Below, piece by piece: positions 1 through 11,765 of a stretch of DNA of 64,000 bases (position 1 is the stretch's first letter; every line of letters starts with the position of its first letter). Source of the stretch: Juglans regia (lineage: Eukaryota > Streptophyta > Magnoliopsida > Fagales > Juglandaceae); NCBI RefSeq assembly GCF_001411555.2, contig NC_049910.1, positions 29,359,150 through 29,423,149 on the forward strand. Direction: 5' to 3'. Both the position numbers and the translations under genes were made by a program. Below the pieces are notes generated by a model. The model saw only the letters and a list, made by a program, of their open reading frames with translations, did not search any database and had not been told where the DNA came from.

Positions 1-640
1 CAAATATCATGACATACATGGTACGTAAACATTGGCCTCGAAAGAATTGACTTTAATAATAATATATACAACTAGCTAACTTATGCTAATCCTAGTTTAT
101 GATCAAAATAATTACCTTATAGTGTTGCTTTCTAAAATTTTTGACACAAAATAGATCACGGTGCTCGACTGAGTATCTTGGGTTCGGCTGCTGCGCTTAT
201 GGAAGTTTATGATTTTTTCCAAATAACACACGAAAATGAGGTATTTATAGAGAGATTTGGGAGAGGGTGCCGACAAGTTCGAGTTCGAGTTGGACTTGGT
301 TGTGATCATTATGAAGAGAGTTTGAATTTAAAAATATGATCTAGTAGTTCATTCAATGTAGGATTGACAGTGGCTGAGATTGCGTAGGGGACTTCAATAA
401 GTGATGATTTTAAATTGAAATAAATTTCTAATGACCGATATTTAAATTCTAAAATAAGTCTAATTCATTCAATAAATAATAAATGAGATTTAATTTAGTT
501 ATTGAGCCTAATTAAAACTCGTAATAAAGCTAAAAATAATTATCGCTTGTGGGCTTATCCAATAAGGCCCATTAAATATAATTTAGGTCTGATAAAATTA
601 TCAATATTCTGACTTTAAAATTATTGGGCTATGTCGTTAC
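1..640. other. AT-rich non-coding spacer
   Basis: No gene is supported here. The stretch is AT-rich, and its short open frames are low-complexity with no family resemblance. It lies on the 3' side of a minus-strand Ty3-type polyprotein remnant, so part of it may be decayed retroelement sequence, but no LTR pair is visible within the window. Confidence 0.4.
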
Positions 641-1335
641 ATGCCCGAATGCTGACCTCCCACAACAAAGTTTCTTCCTGCTTTGCTAAGGTTGCTCGTG
701 CTAATCGATCGGCTTTCCAGTTGTCAGCCTGAGGGATGCGCTTGATCCAGAAATATGGAAGGCAACTGCACCCTTCTTGTACCTAATGGAGGTAGTTTAT
801 TAATTTTTCTCCCTTTGCTAAATACTCCCATGTGACTTGGCCGACCACAACTTATGAGTCTGCCTTCATTTCAACTTCTTTCCCACCTGAGTCTTTTGCT
901 ATGGCCAACCCAGTGAGTATTGCTTAATATTCGACTTCATTGTTCATCATTTTGAAGTTCAGCCTTATCGCATGGTTTGTCTCAACCTCATCGCCTGTTA
1001 TCATGTGCACCCCTACGCTGCCTCCTATTCAACAAGATGATTCGTCCACGTACACCTGCCATGGCTTCCCAGCAGGAGCTTTTGGTACTTGTTCTTGGGA
1101 GTTTGTGAATTCTGCAACAAAGTTAGCTATAACTTGTCCCTTGACAGCAGTTCTAGGAACATAATTAATGTTATATTCGCTTAATTCGATGGACCACTTA
1201 ACTAGCCAATCCGAGGTGTTAGGCCTTTATAGTACCTTCTGCAAGGCCTCAAAACATTTAAAGAAATTCATGAAACTCTCTGAGTTCGTCTCTGAAGGGC
1301 ATATCTAGCAAGCCCTTATCATTGTCCATACTTTT
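640..1335 (-). pseudogene. Ty3/gypsy polyprotein remnant (RNase H region)
   Basis: Read on the minus strand, this stretch encodes a decayed Ty3-type RNase H region. From high to low coordinate one reads TSDWLVKWSIELSEYNINYV, then VPRTAVKGQVIANFVAEFT, a VYVDESSC-like catalytic-aspartate start, AIRLNFKMMNNEVEY (the NNEAEY-type motif), and finally a residual spacer. Several in-frame stops interrupt it. LSEY(D/N)I-YVPR-A-KGQ-(I/V)ADF is characteristic of the RT to RNase H junction of plant Ty3 elements. No LTRs, PBS or other domains could be paired with it, so this is a fragment. The family call is firm; the exact ends are not. Confidence 0.75.
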
Positions 1336-2930
1336 CTTAGAATAAAAAAACTAGTGATGCAAATTTGAGGGCTATAACCTGTAGAACTCAAGCCTAATCA
1401 TGTGAAAAGAAGATAAATACATTAATCAAGAAACTACCAACTAGTAGCACAAAGTTCTTCCAGACACAACACGCATGGATAATAATCAATATTTAAGAAA
1501 ATATAAATTTCTTGACTCCAGTGACTCGAAATTGAAATAATCTGCAAATATACCTGGTAGGAGCATGTCTTAGGACCCCTGGTGGTTGAGTTATGAAGGG
1601 TTTGCCATATATTGCGATATTTGGGGATGGCGTTGTGAGACTTGCAGCGTTTCATTGGGGTGTCTTCGGTCGGGTTGGGCAATGCGCCTTTATAGACCAT
1701 TTTGTAGGACAATGAGACACCCGAGCTCAATACACAAGACTACCTTGGTACTATTTCAAACCACGCAAACCCAGTTGTCTTTATGGGGGTCACTATTGTT
1801 TTCATCTAAAGGCTGCACAACGCAAGCTATGCTTTAGGGCTAGAGATTCGGCTGGGTGGGGGTCAACATTACACTGGCAATGCATAGATTAGGGCCAGAG
1901 ATTCGCAGGTCAGGATGATTTGAAGTTGGCAAGGCTTCAAGCACAATGCCTTCAAGGGAACGGGAACACAAACAGAGTTAATACAGGGGCAGAGGTGCGA
2001 TTCGCAGGTTAGATGAGCCGATACCAGTAGTTAGAGCATGAAGGAATTATCGGTTTGGGGCGAAAGAAAATCCACCAGAATACTGCGTCTTCAAAGAACC
2101 ATAAAAGGACATAAATTTTTCTGAGATTACGAAGAGTTGTTAGCATGAAGGGAACTGGAGCTTCATTACAAATGGAGGAGGGTGGTTGAAAGAGGGAAGA
2201 AAAGTAATGGCTTAGGGGAAAGTACGATCAGAGGAGGGACAACAACTTTTTGTATATTTTCATGTCGATGAACAGTATAATAAAATTTCAAAACACAGAT
2301 ATATCGGTTGGGTTTTTGCATGAATGGCCGTTTGGATATTTGATCTCATCTCATGGATAAAATGGGATGAAAATTTCATGTCTGGTCTGAACCCCCAAAC
2401 CAGCCCAGTCAATAAAAATAATGGAGATCTCTCTAGCAATTGACCCAGATGGGTCTCGTTGTCATACCTGGATAGTATAAATAGAACCCACAATGCTTTA
2501 TGTTTTATGTGATAACTCTTTCATTCATTATTTAAAATTCAAGCCACGAGATATTTGGGCTTAGCTTATTTCAGATAAGCTGATAGCCTTCCTCTCGAGG
2601 CTCTTGGATGGTTATTCTTTGAGTGTTAACCTCTTATATGCTTTAAATGGGCCAGGTCCCTGATTCAAGGGTTATCGGGTTGAGCTAAAATTCATGCCCA
2701 TGGTACAACTCGGCAGGTTCTCGGAAAAGGATTAAACCCCTTCCAATCCGAGACTTGGACTAACTAAAGTTCAACGTGTATTATTATTATTGAATTATTA
2801 AAGTTCACCATGTATACTAGCGGTTAATACTCATTTGTTGTTTATCGTAATTATCAAAAGTAGATTAATAGGGTCCCAAAAAAATTAGATTAATAGTATT
2901 ATGTTTTAAAAAATAGAATATGAATTATAA
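1336..2930. other. Repeat-rich spacer without a supported gene
   Basis: No coding sequence can be defended here. Around 2325-2370 there is a GCCGTTTGGAT start followed by CTCATCTCAT, which resembles the terminal sequence of Harbinger/Tourist-type MITEs, but no matching right end was found. The remainder looks like decayed repeat sequence, and its short open frames on both strands do not resemble any family. Confidence 0.4.
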
Positions 2931-2968
2931 TTTTTTTGTTTTGACATCAAAACCAACATTTGCATTAA

Positions 2969-5900
2969 TCATAGAATATGGCCTTCAACCATTACAATTA
3001 CCTTAATACAATCAGCTACACATTCAACATCAATTAATTCATGCTCCATATTAATAGCCTGTTGTGCCAGTTGGTGAGTAGCACCATTAAGTTCCCTCTT
3101 GACATGTCGAATTTGCCATATAGTGTTAGCCATTAGTTGCTGCATATCTGAAACAAAACATTGAAGCTTTTCTGCAGTTTGATGCCTTAGGCCAGTTATT
3201 GCTTGCACCACTTGACATGAGTCCCCTTCAAAAAGCACAAAATTCAAACCCAGCTCTTTACAAAAATTAGCAACAGTAAGTAGACCTTTAGCTTCTGCAA
3301 TAGTTGGATCAACACAATAGAACTTGGGTTGCGTTAAACTAGCAAGAACAGAACCCTCATCATCTCTAATGATGACACCAATACCAATTTTAATACATTC
3401 ATTTCTAATTGCCACATCCCAATTAATTTAAATCCAATGTGGTGGAGGAGTTTCCCAATGAACTGTTGTCTGTTGATGAGGAATTCTGGTCACTGATGGT
3501 TGCTGCATTGCAGTTTGGAAATTCTCAAAAGTTGTGACAACTTGCTTGTAAACCATGGCTGGTGCCTGGAAAGAACCATAATGTATGAGAGTATTTCTTC
3601 TGAACCAAATGAACCTGGCCAAGATGGCAAAGAACACCAAATCCTGTCCTGATAGTCGATCTAACAGTTGCTCAAAAATAGTAAAAAAGTCAGTTGCTGT
3701 TATTGAGGCCTTTTGTATTGATCTGGAACCTAGCAACCACACATCCCTTGTTGAAGGGCATGCCCATAAGATATGACCTGGTGTCTCATCTTCATTTAAG
3801 CAAACATGGCATATAGATTCAGAGATCACTTTTCTTTTTTGTAAGTTCACTCTAGGAGGCAGAACATCAATGCATGCATGCCACATGAACATCTTCACTC
3901 CATTTGATGTTTGTAGAGACCACAACCTCTTCTAGATCTTCTCATGTACCCCTTGAGTAGAATATGCACCAACTGACCATGTTAAGAATTGCCTATGCAG
4001 AAGGTAACCACTCTTAACATAAAAATGCCCAGTTGTAGTCCCCCTCCATATCAGTTTATCTACAATAGGCATGATGCTAATGGGTATCTTCAATATTTCT
4101 TTAATATCACTCTCATTAAAAATAGTATAAACTAGTTCCAAGTTCCACCTCCTTGTGTTAGAGTCAATTAATTCAACAACCATAGAATCCTCATTGAGAA
4201 CACAAACAGGAGACTGAATTTTGCAAGAAAAGTCCCTATTAATTCATCTGTCTTTCCAAATTCTAATTTGTGAGTCATCCCCAACTTTCCACATGATGCC
4301 TTCACTCAACAAAGGAATAGACTAGAAGATGCTCCTCCATATGTTTGAGGGTCTGAGGCCTAAGTCGGCTTGAAATAAATTCTGATGTGGGAAATATTTG
4401 GCTTTAAAAATCCTGTTGGATAAGGAATTAGGATATATAATGAGTCTCCATGCTTGCTTGGCCAGAAGAGCAAGATTAAAACTGTTTAATTCACGAAAGC
4501 CTATTCCACCATTCATTTTACTGATACTCAGTGACTTCCAATTCCTCCAATGAATTTTGAATTGATTGTCTTGATGCCCTCACCAGAATTTGGCAAGCAT
4601 AAAAACACTCATATTGTATGTTGGCATTGTTTGCAAAACAGCTTTAATAAGAATTTATTTTCCAGCTTGAGAAAGGAACTTATTTCTCCAATTTCCAATC
4701 CTTTTACCCACTCCTTCCTTGATTCCTCTGAATGCATTTGTTCTAGATTTGCCAATAAGTGATGGAAGACCTAGGTATTTATCCAGATTAGATGAAGCTT
4801 GTAAGCTTGTCACCTCCATAAGATACATCTTAGTTGCTGCTCTTGTATTTCTACTAAAAAATAAAGAAGTCTTGTCTCTGTTAAGTTGCTTTCTAGAAGC
4901 AACTTCATAAATGCCAAGGATTTGATTCAGACTAGCCCATTCCTGCATGTTTGCTTTACAAAAAAATGAGACTATCATTAGCAAAGAAAATGTGGTTCAT
5001 TGTGATTCTTCCTCTAGCAATTGGTACCCCAGTTAGTATCTTCTTTTGTCCTGCTGTAAGTAATTGGGAACTTAAAGCTTCAGCACATATAATAAAGAGA
5101 TATGGTGACAAAGGACAACCTTGCCTCAAACCTCTCTGTAACTTAAACTTTTGTTGAGGAGATCCATTAACCAAAATAGAAAGGGAACTGGTAGTGATAC
5201 AATTCATAATCAGTTCAACCCATTGTGATGCAAACCCCATCTTGAACATCACAATCCTTTTAAATGGCCATTCCAGCCTGTCATAGGCTTTGCTCATATC
5301 CAGCTTTACAGCCATATAACCTTGCCCACCATGGAGTTGGGTATGCATGGTGTGAAGAGTCTCGTAAGCAGCCAAAATATTATCTGTAATGGGTCTACTA
5401 GGCCCAAATGCACACTGATTTTGTGAAATTAGTGTAGACAAGATGGGTTTGAATCTGTTAGTGATCATCTTTGTAATGATTTTGTACAAAACATTACAAA
5501 GACTAATTAGTCTATATTCAGAAACATGTTTTGGTTATTAGACTTTGGAATCAGAACCAAATAAGTGAGATTGATAGATTCAATATTAGCATTGGAATTT
5601 AAGAAGGACAAAACAACATGACAAACCTCACTACCAACTACTGACCAGTGATCTTGATAAAAACATGCTCCATATCCATCTGGACCAAGTGTTTTGTGAG
5701 TTCCCATCTGGAAAACAGCAACTCTGACTTCCTCCTCAATAAATTGTTGTAAAAAGGCTGCATTCATTTATGGAGTCACCCTTGGGCTCAAATCTTGTAA
5801 ACAAACACCAATCTGATTAGGTTGTATCGATTGAAAAAGGGATTGATAGAACTGTGTAAAGGCACTACCTATCTCAGCGGAGGTATTATGCAATAGTCCA

Positions 5901-7046
5901 TGTTCATCTTCTATCTGCAAAATCTTGTTTCTCTTTTTTCTTTGACTTGCACATAGATGAAAAAACTGTGTTTCTATCTCCATGTTGTAACCAATGGACT
6001 TTAGCCCTCTGATTCCACTTCAGATGAAGGCTCTCCTGAATCTTGCTTATGTCCCTTTGTAGTTGTTGTACCTCCTCAACAGATGATGCTGTCAAATTAT
6101 TTTGCAGAACCTGTAATCTTTGAGTCTTCTCTTGCAATGCCTTATAAGAAACTAGACCTTTGCCTTGTGCCCATCTTTTTAAGGTTCTCATGCAGGAATC
6201 AAGCTTCTGTGAAAGGGAGTTAAGACAACCATAAGAGTCACCTGCTTGCTGCTAGGAATTTTCAATAACCTCGCCACAATCCTCATAAGAAGACCAACTA
6301 GCTTCAAATCTGCACAACTTCTTGGTAGGGGCTGAGTGACTATGATGTTGTACCACATATGGTAAAATAGAACAGTGATCAGAAGCAACAGAAGGTAGTA
6401 CCCTTATATCCCTCTCTCTAAACTCCTCACACCAGCTAGTAGAGGCTACTGCTTTGTCAAGCCTTTCTCTAGTAAAATAGTCATTTATCCTATTATTAGA
6501 CCAAGTAAAGTTCCCATAAGGGAAACCCAAATCATGAAGTCCACAGTCATTTAAAACATTACTGAACAAATTAATCTGCTTGTCATTCCTTCGAGCACCA
6601 CCCTCCTTTTCACTATGGAATAATATTTCACTAAAATCACCAATGCATAACCACTTTCTAGGATTTAAGGGATGAAGATGCCTTATGATACTATAACCTT
6701 CCATTCTTTTTTCAGTAACAACATGACCATAAAAACAAGTGAGCATCCAAGGAGGGTTGGGGTTATTAGCAATCCAGCAGTTGATGTGTCTACGTGAGAA
6801 GCTATGAACTTCTAACTCTATGTCATCTTTCCATAAAATAGCAAGACCACCCCCACATCCAAAGCCATCCACAGTATATAAGTTTTGAAAATCCAAACCA
6901 TACTTCAACTTTCCCAACTTTGTTTTATGAATTATAGTTTCCATAAGAAATAAAATACTAGACTTTTTATCCTTAACTATAAGGTTAAGATCATGAACTG
7001 TTCCAGGGTTGCCAAGCCCTTGACAGTTCTAATTTAAAAGCTTCAT
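2969..7046 (-). pseudogene. LINE ORF2: endonuclease, reverse transcriptase, RNase H (broken)
   Basis: The reading starts at a minus-strand ATG at 7046 with an MKLLN-stop-NCQGLGNP start, where the usual Trp codon has become TAG. The endonuclease segment (6252-6944) keeps the GDFSEIL and SDHCSILP motifs. The reverse transcriptase follows in pieces (5507-5767, TLGPDGYG; 4956-5489, KLDMSKAYDRLEW, RGLRQGCPLSPYLF). The catalytic box reads FANDS instead of F/YADD, so the first metal-binding aspartate is lost. A zinc-finger-type region (3428-3925, CHVCLNEDETPGHILWACP) and an RNase H-type domain (2969-3415) end the frame. Multiple frameshifts and stops show it is dead. Confidence 0.85.
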
Positions 7047-7205
7047 TTTTGCCCACGAGGCTGTCTTCCAGCCTCTGTCGATAAAATCAAAGATTTCTGT
7101 TGCCTAGTCAACTTTATCTTGTGATTACTAGTTGGTTTACCAATAAGCATGAACTTCATTTTTCGAGTGGCAGTATTAAAATCAGAAGGGTGTTTCTCGT
7201 TAAGT

Positions 7206-7388
7206 TCAACACACTCTGAACTTATTCTTCAATTTTCTTAGGGAAGAAGATCCTGCATGTTTGCCTTTATCCACTGAGGTCTTCAACAAGTCACCTGCCA
7301 TCCCACCATTAGTAATGGGATCGGAATCAATAGAAGGATTATCTGCTAGAACAGATGGATTTGGAGGGTTCACTGCAATTTCAAGCAT
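7206..7388 (-). pseudogene. Possible LINE ORF1 C-terminal remnant
   Basis: A short open stretch immediately upstream of LINE ORF2 on the same strand. It is Asn/Pro/Ser-rich and then basic (KGKHAGSSSLRKLKNKFR). Its position and basic tail fit the low-complexity C-terminal part of plant L1 ORF1 proteins, but no zinc knuckle or RRM fold is visible. The assignment rests mainly on context. Confidence 0.45.
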
Positions 7389-7655
7389 GGTAGTTACTTC
7401 CTTTGCAGTTAAAAGCAGATATGGTTTATGATGAATATCAATTATAATTTTGTATTCACAAAATATTTACTTATTATAATTTTATTTAACTGAAGGTTGT
7501 TTTTGTAATTTCGCCACTTTCCTTGGTTCGTTAAGAAAAGATCTTGGAATAGTCTATAGAATAGGAATTAGGAACCGAAGAAGATATCAACGACGACCTC
7601 AATAGGAGTGAATCGTAAGGGGAAGGTCACAGACGACTCAATTTTGCCAGCGGAA

Positions 7656-10121
7656 ATGCTGCGTGGTGCCGGATTCTCCCTTGTGCCCGTGGCATTGGCC
7701 CTCGTTTTCACCTTTCTCACCTTCGTCGCCGAGTGCTCTATCAATAACTCCGAGGTAACTCTCTCTCTCTCTCTCTCTCTCTCTGTTTACAGCGAAAACG
7801 TAACTACTCCTTTGAGAATTTTCGGATCTTAAAAACTCATTCCTGAAAACATTAATTTCCGACTCCTGAGCGACAGGTAACGTGCAGCAGAACCTGTGTT
7901 GCCAAGAATTGCGATAGTAAGCCCGATCCAGATCCTTCTACTACGTTTATTAAATTATCTAAAATCTCTCATTACCTGTTTATTTGTTCATTCGACTACG
8001 AAAGTTTGTTTTCTCTTTTCGTTTGGTTTTTTATAATTGTTGGAATGCTAGATGCTGGGATACGGTACGGAAAGTACTGCGGAGTAGGGTGGACCGGTTG
8101 TCCCGGAGAAAAACCGTGCGATGATGTCGATGCTTGTTGCAAAATTCACGACGAATGCGTCGGAAAACATGGTACATTTCTACATATCTAGTGGATTTGT
8201 ATTCATAAACATCGGCTTTGCAAATGTTTGAGACATTCTTTTTTATAGGTATTTTTGTATTGAATTTCCTACAGATAAATTTGAGTAGTTCTGCTGAAAG
8301 AGGAAATTAACACATGTCCGTTGCATGTTATATGGTCATAAGCATGGTAAAAGGATGATATTTAGAGTAGAATTTAAGCTCTAGATTGCTTTATCATAAC
8401 TGTTCAATGTGTTTATTGGTATAGCTATAATAATTTTAAATCTTCGTTGTCAAATGAAAGGGAGAAACAAAAAAAGAAAAAGAAAAAATTGATTCACATA
8501 TATCTGGTCTATGTTATATATAGAAGTTGACAAAAGCTGAAATGTTTAGTATGAAGAAGACGTTGCAGAAAGATGGTTCAGAAGATTAATATTCATATGC
8601 CTGACTTTGGTTTAATTGATTCAAGGGGATGTTGGCTTCTGGAAAGCAATTGGGTCCTTTTCATGCCATTTTCTTTGCATGTTGTTTCAACTGAAAAACG
8701 AATAAACTCTGTAGTTATAGTTGGGGGACTTCATGCTGGATTGGTGTCATTGTTGATTTTCTTTTAATCTCGATGGATTTTGAAAGATGGAAGTTACTAT
8801 GATTACATGTTTTTTTTTTCAAGACAGATTCGCGTTATTTCGAGAACACATTTGCTTTTTTGGTTTATTATCCAGTGAGGAAAGGACAAAGGGTAGCACT
8901 TTGTGACCAGCATAAACTGATATCTGCACTATTGTACCAGCTTAGAAATGGTTGATTGCATTTAACACAAAAATAGTAGAAATGTGAATACGATGACATT
9001 ATATTAAGGATCATATTTTTACGGCTGAAAATTGTATTTCTGAATCCTGCTTGCACAATAATTATCTTGAGGCCACCTCCAAGATCCAGCATGCTCCAGT
9101 ATAATCGCCCTGTATGCAAGGGCAGACCTACATTAGCCTTTTGGGGGGCCATGGCCTGCAAAGGTTTCTAAAAAAATATAAAAACTAGTGCTGTCAGTTT
9201 GTATAAATTTCCCTCAAAGTTAATTATTTTGATCTTAGGCAAGTTCCATTGAATCGGACAAAAAATATATATTGAAGTCCAAATTAATTTAATTTGCTGC
9301 TAATAAGAGTGTTCATTTGAGATGTATGTGGAATTATGGGCTTCTTAAAACGAATCCCCAAAGCTCTTAAAGTATCGTATATCAAAGCTTAAGCGTGTAT
9401 GACTGTATGAAACAAACACTACAACCTAAGAAAAACCTTTTTCTCCATCTAAACACTATGCATTCTGTTTTTGAATAGGTTTTGTTAGTGTTAGATTTAG
9501 TCCAGCAGTGCTGATACTTATAATGTTACAAGAAACAAGACTTACGACTTGCTTTGACAAGCACGCATATACACACAAAACAAGACTACAGTTATTTAGG
9601 TGCTTATCTGCATATGTGAGTTGGCTCCCATAAAAAAATTCATGGTTCTGCCCCTGCTTTTACATGTGGGGTGAGGAAGACTGCAATGCCTAGGGAATTT
9701 CATAGGGTGAGAAAGCATTGGATAACTTGTCAAGGAAAACAAAAATTGATCTCTTTGAAGAATCCAAGATGTTTTTTTTACACGTGATCAATAATTATTA
9801 TAGAAATTGTTATAGAAATTATTGGTCTGTTTGTTTGTCAATAATTGGAATAGGAAATTATTCTGGTTCTGGTGATTATAGATCTTCCCCAAGTGATTGT
9901 GTTGTTTTCTAACATGTGATAAATAAAACATGGGTTTTGCAGGTTTGAACAATGTGAAATGTCATGAGAAGTTTAAGAGCTGCATAAAGAAAGTACAGAA
10001 ATCTGGGAAGGTCGGATTCTCTCGGGAGTGTCCTTATGAGACAGCTGTGGCTACCATGGTCCAGGGTATGGATTTGGCCATCTTAATGAGCCAGTTAACT
10101 AATTCGAAGTTTGAACTCTGA
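7656..10121 (+). CDS. Secretory phospholipase A2, beta-like (4 exons, 145 aa)
   Basis: Hydrolyses the sn-2 acyl ester of phospholipids in a Ca2+-dependent reaction, releasing lysophospholipid and free fatty acid. Exons are 7656-7754, 7877-7916, 8052-8171 and 9943-10121, and all junctions are GT-AG and keep frame. The first in-frame ATG (7656, context GGAAATGC) gives a hydrophobic signal peptide (residues 1-25). The mature part has 12 cysteines (36, 40, 45, 56, 63, 69, 75, 76, 82, 93, 100, 116), as expected for plant secretory PLA2. The Ca2+ loop YGKYCGVGWTGCPG spans residues 52-65, and the catalytic pair is His79-Asp80 in DACCKIHDECV. CSRTC and GIRYGKYCG place it nearer the Arabidopsis beta/gamma/delta forms than alpha. 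The C-terminus is KFEL, which resembles an ER-retrieval signal. The longest intron (8172-9942) carries a MITE-like insertion. Confidence 0.93.
7758..7784 (+). repeat. (CT)n microsatellite in phospholipase intron 1
   Basis: A run of about 13 CT dinucleotides starts three bases inside intron 1, right after the donor GTAACT. It forms a long pyrimidine tract in a very short (122 bp) intron. Confidence 0.9.
9116..9660. mobile_element. hAT-type MITE in phospholipase intron 3 (tentative)
   Basis: The left end reads CAAGGGCAGACCTACATTAG. The right end, reverse-complemented, reads CAGGGGCAGAACCATGAA. These resemble each other and the ends of the better-supported element at 30749-31487. The interior is AT-rich and non-coding. 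I could not find a convincing 8-bp target duplication, so the exact ends are uncertain. It accounts for about a third of the 1.77-kb intron. Confidence 0.45.
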
Positions 10122-10689
10122 CTTGCCAAATTGAGGGCTACTCAAATCCGAAATCATTTATCAAATATCAGGGAAAAAAAATGGTTGAATCTGATTTTAC
10201 AGATATAGGACTTTGTTAATTATCAATAGGTGGATCCGATGGTCCAATCTGGTTTGGGTCGTGTCCCCAGTTCTGAGATAAAAAAATCATGTCAATTTCT
10301 CTTCCTCTTCTTTTCTTCCGTTACGCCTGATGGATAGAATTTGTAGCAAAAGAAACCAGTTTTTTTCTTCAAGATGTATGTTTGGGAGCTGGTTTGGGTT
10401 GTTGAGATGGGCATATCACGTCATAACCATAGATTGAATTAGTATGTTTTTCTAAGACAAGGTGATATATTTTTTATTTTTGTGTTGGGCCCATGTGTGA
10501 GAAATTCATTACGAGGGAAGAAGGCGACGAGAAAGAAGACCGGTAATAATCCCGTTGCAGTCTTTCTTTTTGTTTAGTCAGAGTCACCTCTTTCGATTTG
10601 ACCGCAGTCGTTTTACAGTTCATACCCATGGAGCCGCGTGTACCTCTGGGAAGAAAAGAGAATCCAAAAAAAAACACGCTAATTGTTTG

Positions 10690-11175
10690 TTAGGGCACAA
10701 GTTGGGGTGCTACCGCGTGGGGTATCCCCTTCCCCTCACCGGGTTTCATCCCGCACGCCGCTTTTGGAATGGGACGGATGGGGGTTCCGTCCCCCTCCCT
10801 ACCCATTTCAATAGTGCCTATAGTTTATTAGGTCAAATAGGTCAAAAAATTATTCATAGGTTCAAAAGTGATAATTTTTTTTTATTCAAATTATAAATTT
10901 AAACTTGTAAATATAACTATAATTTAAAAACTATCAACATAATTTTCAAATTTTTTAGTGCATATTTTTGCAAGCTTTGGTGTGGCATAATGTGACTTTT
11001 TTTTACATATATTTATATAAAATATATGTAAGTAGACAGAGCGGGGCCTAGGGATTCTCGTCCCCTGCTTCCATAGGAGTTCCTCCCTATGGGACGAGGT
11101 TGCCCATCCCACCATGCGGAGGCGGGGTAGTGAGGTCAAGGTGCTTGCTCCTGCTGCCCACCCCAAGTCTGGGTT
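10690..11175. mobile_element. GC-rich non-autonomous element, possibly hAT-related
   Basis: Two GC-rich blocks (10695-10800 and 11040-11165) enclose an AT-rich core. The outer edges, AAGTTGGGGTG on the left and ACTTGGGGTGGGC on the reverse complement of the right, are similar. The GC-rich ends with an AT core resemble the outer end of the hAT element near 35210-35375. No target duplication was found and nothing is encoded, so the class is tentative. Confidence 0.35.
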
Positions 11176-11615
11176 GCTAGATTAGCCATAAAAGATATCT
11201 ATCCAAGTATATTTTTTTTTTCTATTTTTAAAGTATTTTTTTATATATTTTTTTTAAAAAATAAAGAAAAAATACAATATTAAAAAATAAACAAACACAA
11301 ATTTTGAAAAAAAAAAAACTCATCAGCACAAATGATAGGTAACTTTGTGGATGTACCTATCCTTTTCCTTGTTTGTTTCTAGAAAGAAAAATGCTAAATG
11401 ACCATAGTTTTGTCCTTTTATTTTGACTATTTGTGTATTTAATTTTTTATTTTTTTTAATAGTCAAGAAATTGACTATTAGTGAATTTGTGTATTTTTTT
11501 TAAATATTTAAAGATGTTTAAAAAATATTTAAAAAAAAAAAGAAAAAAATTGCAATTGTTCTAGTGGTAATTTTGAGAGAACAAAATGATAAGTCACTCT
11601 TTCCGAAATTATATG

Positions 11616-11765
11616 GACACCGTGGTTCGTAGCCATGTGCTCTAATTCTTTGAGCTACAGGCCTTACCCGGTCTCCACTGAATCTGTTTCGATGAGTACC
11701 CTAAAATAAGAACATTTCCTCTGCCCAGCCATTTTGGACCCTCCTACAACTTCTACCCAGTTTTA
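11616..11765 (-). pseudogene. Plastid trnR-ACG fragment (nuclear plastid DNA)
   Basis: On the minus strand, 11663 down to 11616 reads like the first two thirds of plastid tRNA-Arg(ACG): GCCTGTAGCTCAAAGAATT, then AGAGCACATGGCTACGAACC, then ACGGTGTCC. The anticodon arm is intact (GGCTACGAACC, anticodon ACG), but the T arm and acceptor are missing. Differences from the plastid gene as I know it are mainly G-to-A (GAGGATT to AAGAATT, CACGTGG to CACATGG), the usual decay of methylated transferred DNA. The adjoining 100 bases may be plastid spacer. It is not a functional tRNA. Confidence 0.7.

Larger units (their letters stand above)
2935..7439 (-). mobile_element. Decayed LINE (L1-like non-LTR retrotransposon)
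   Basis: A minus-strand non-LTR element with the plant L1 order: ORF1 remnant, endonuclease, reverse transcriptase, zinc-finger region and RNase H. The 3' end lies at the low coordinate, where a T-run (2931-2937) would be a short poly(A) tail on the minus strand. A candidate 12-bp target duplication, AATTATAATTTT, occurs at 2923-2934 and 7440-7451. It is AT-rich, so this is suggestive rather than proven. At about 4.5 kb the element is shorter than a typical full plant L1 and probably 5'-truncated within ORF1. Its 5' end lies about 220 bp upstream of the phospholipase A2 start codon, in the opposite orientation. Confidence 0.8.

Noticed and set aside
7608..7655. Upstream start for phospholipase A2 at 7608
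   Set aside because: The codon at 7608 is GTG, not ATG. The ATG at 7656 gives a proper signal peptide and family-typical length.
11616..11663. Functional nuclear tRNA gene
   Set aside because: The T arm and acceptor stem are missing and several stem bases are altered. It is a plastid-derived fragment.
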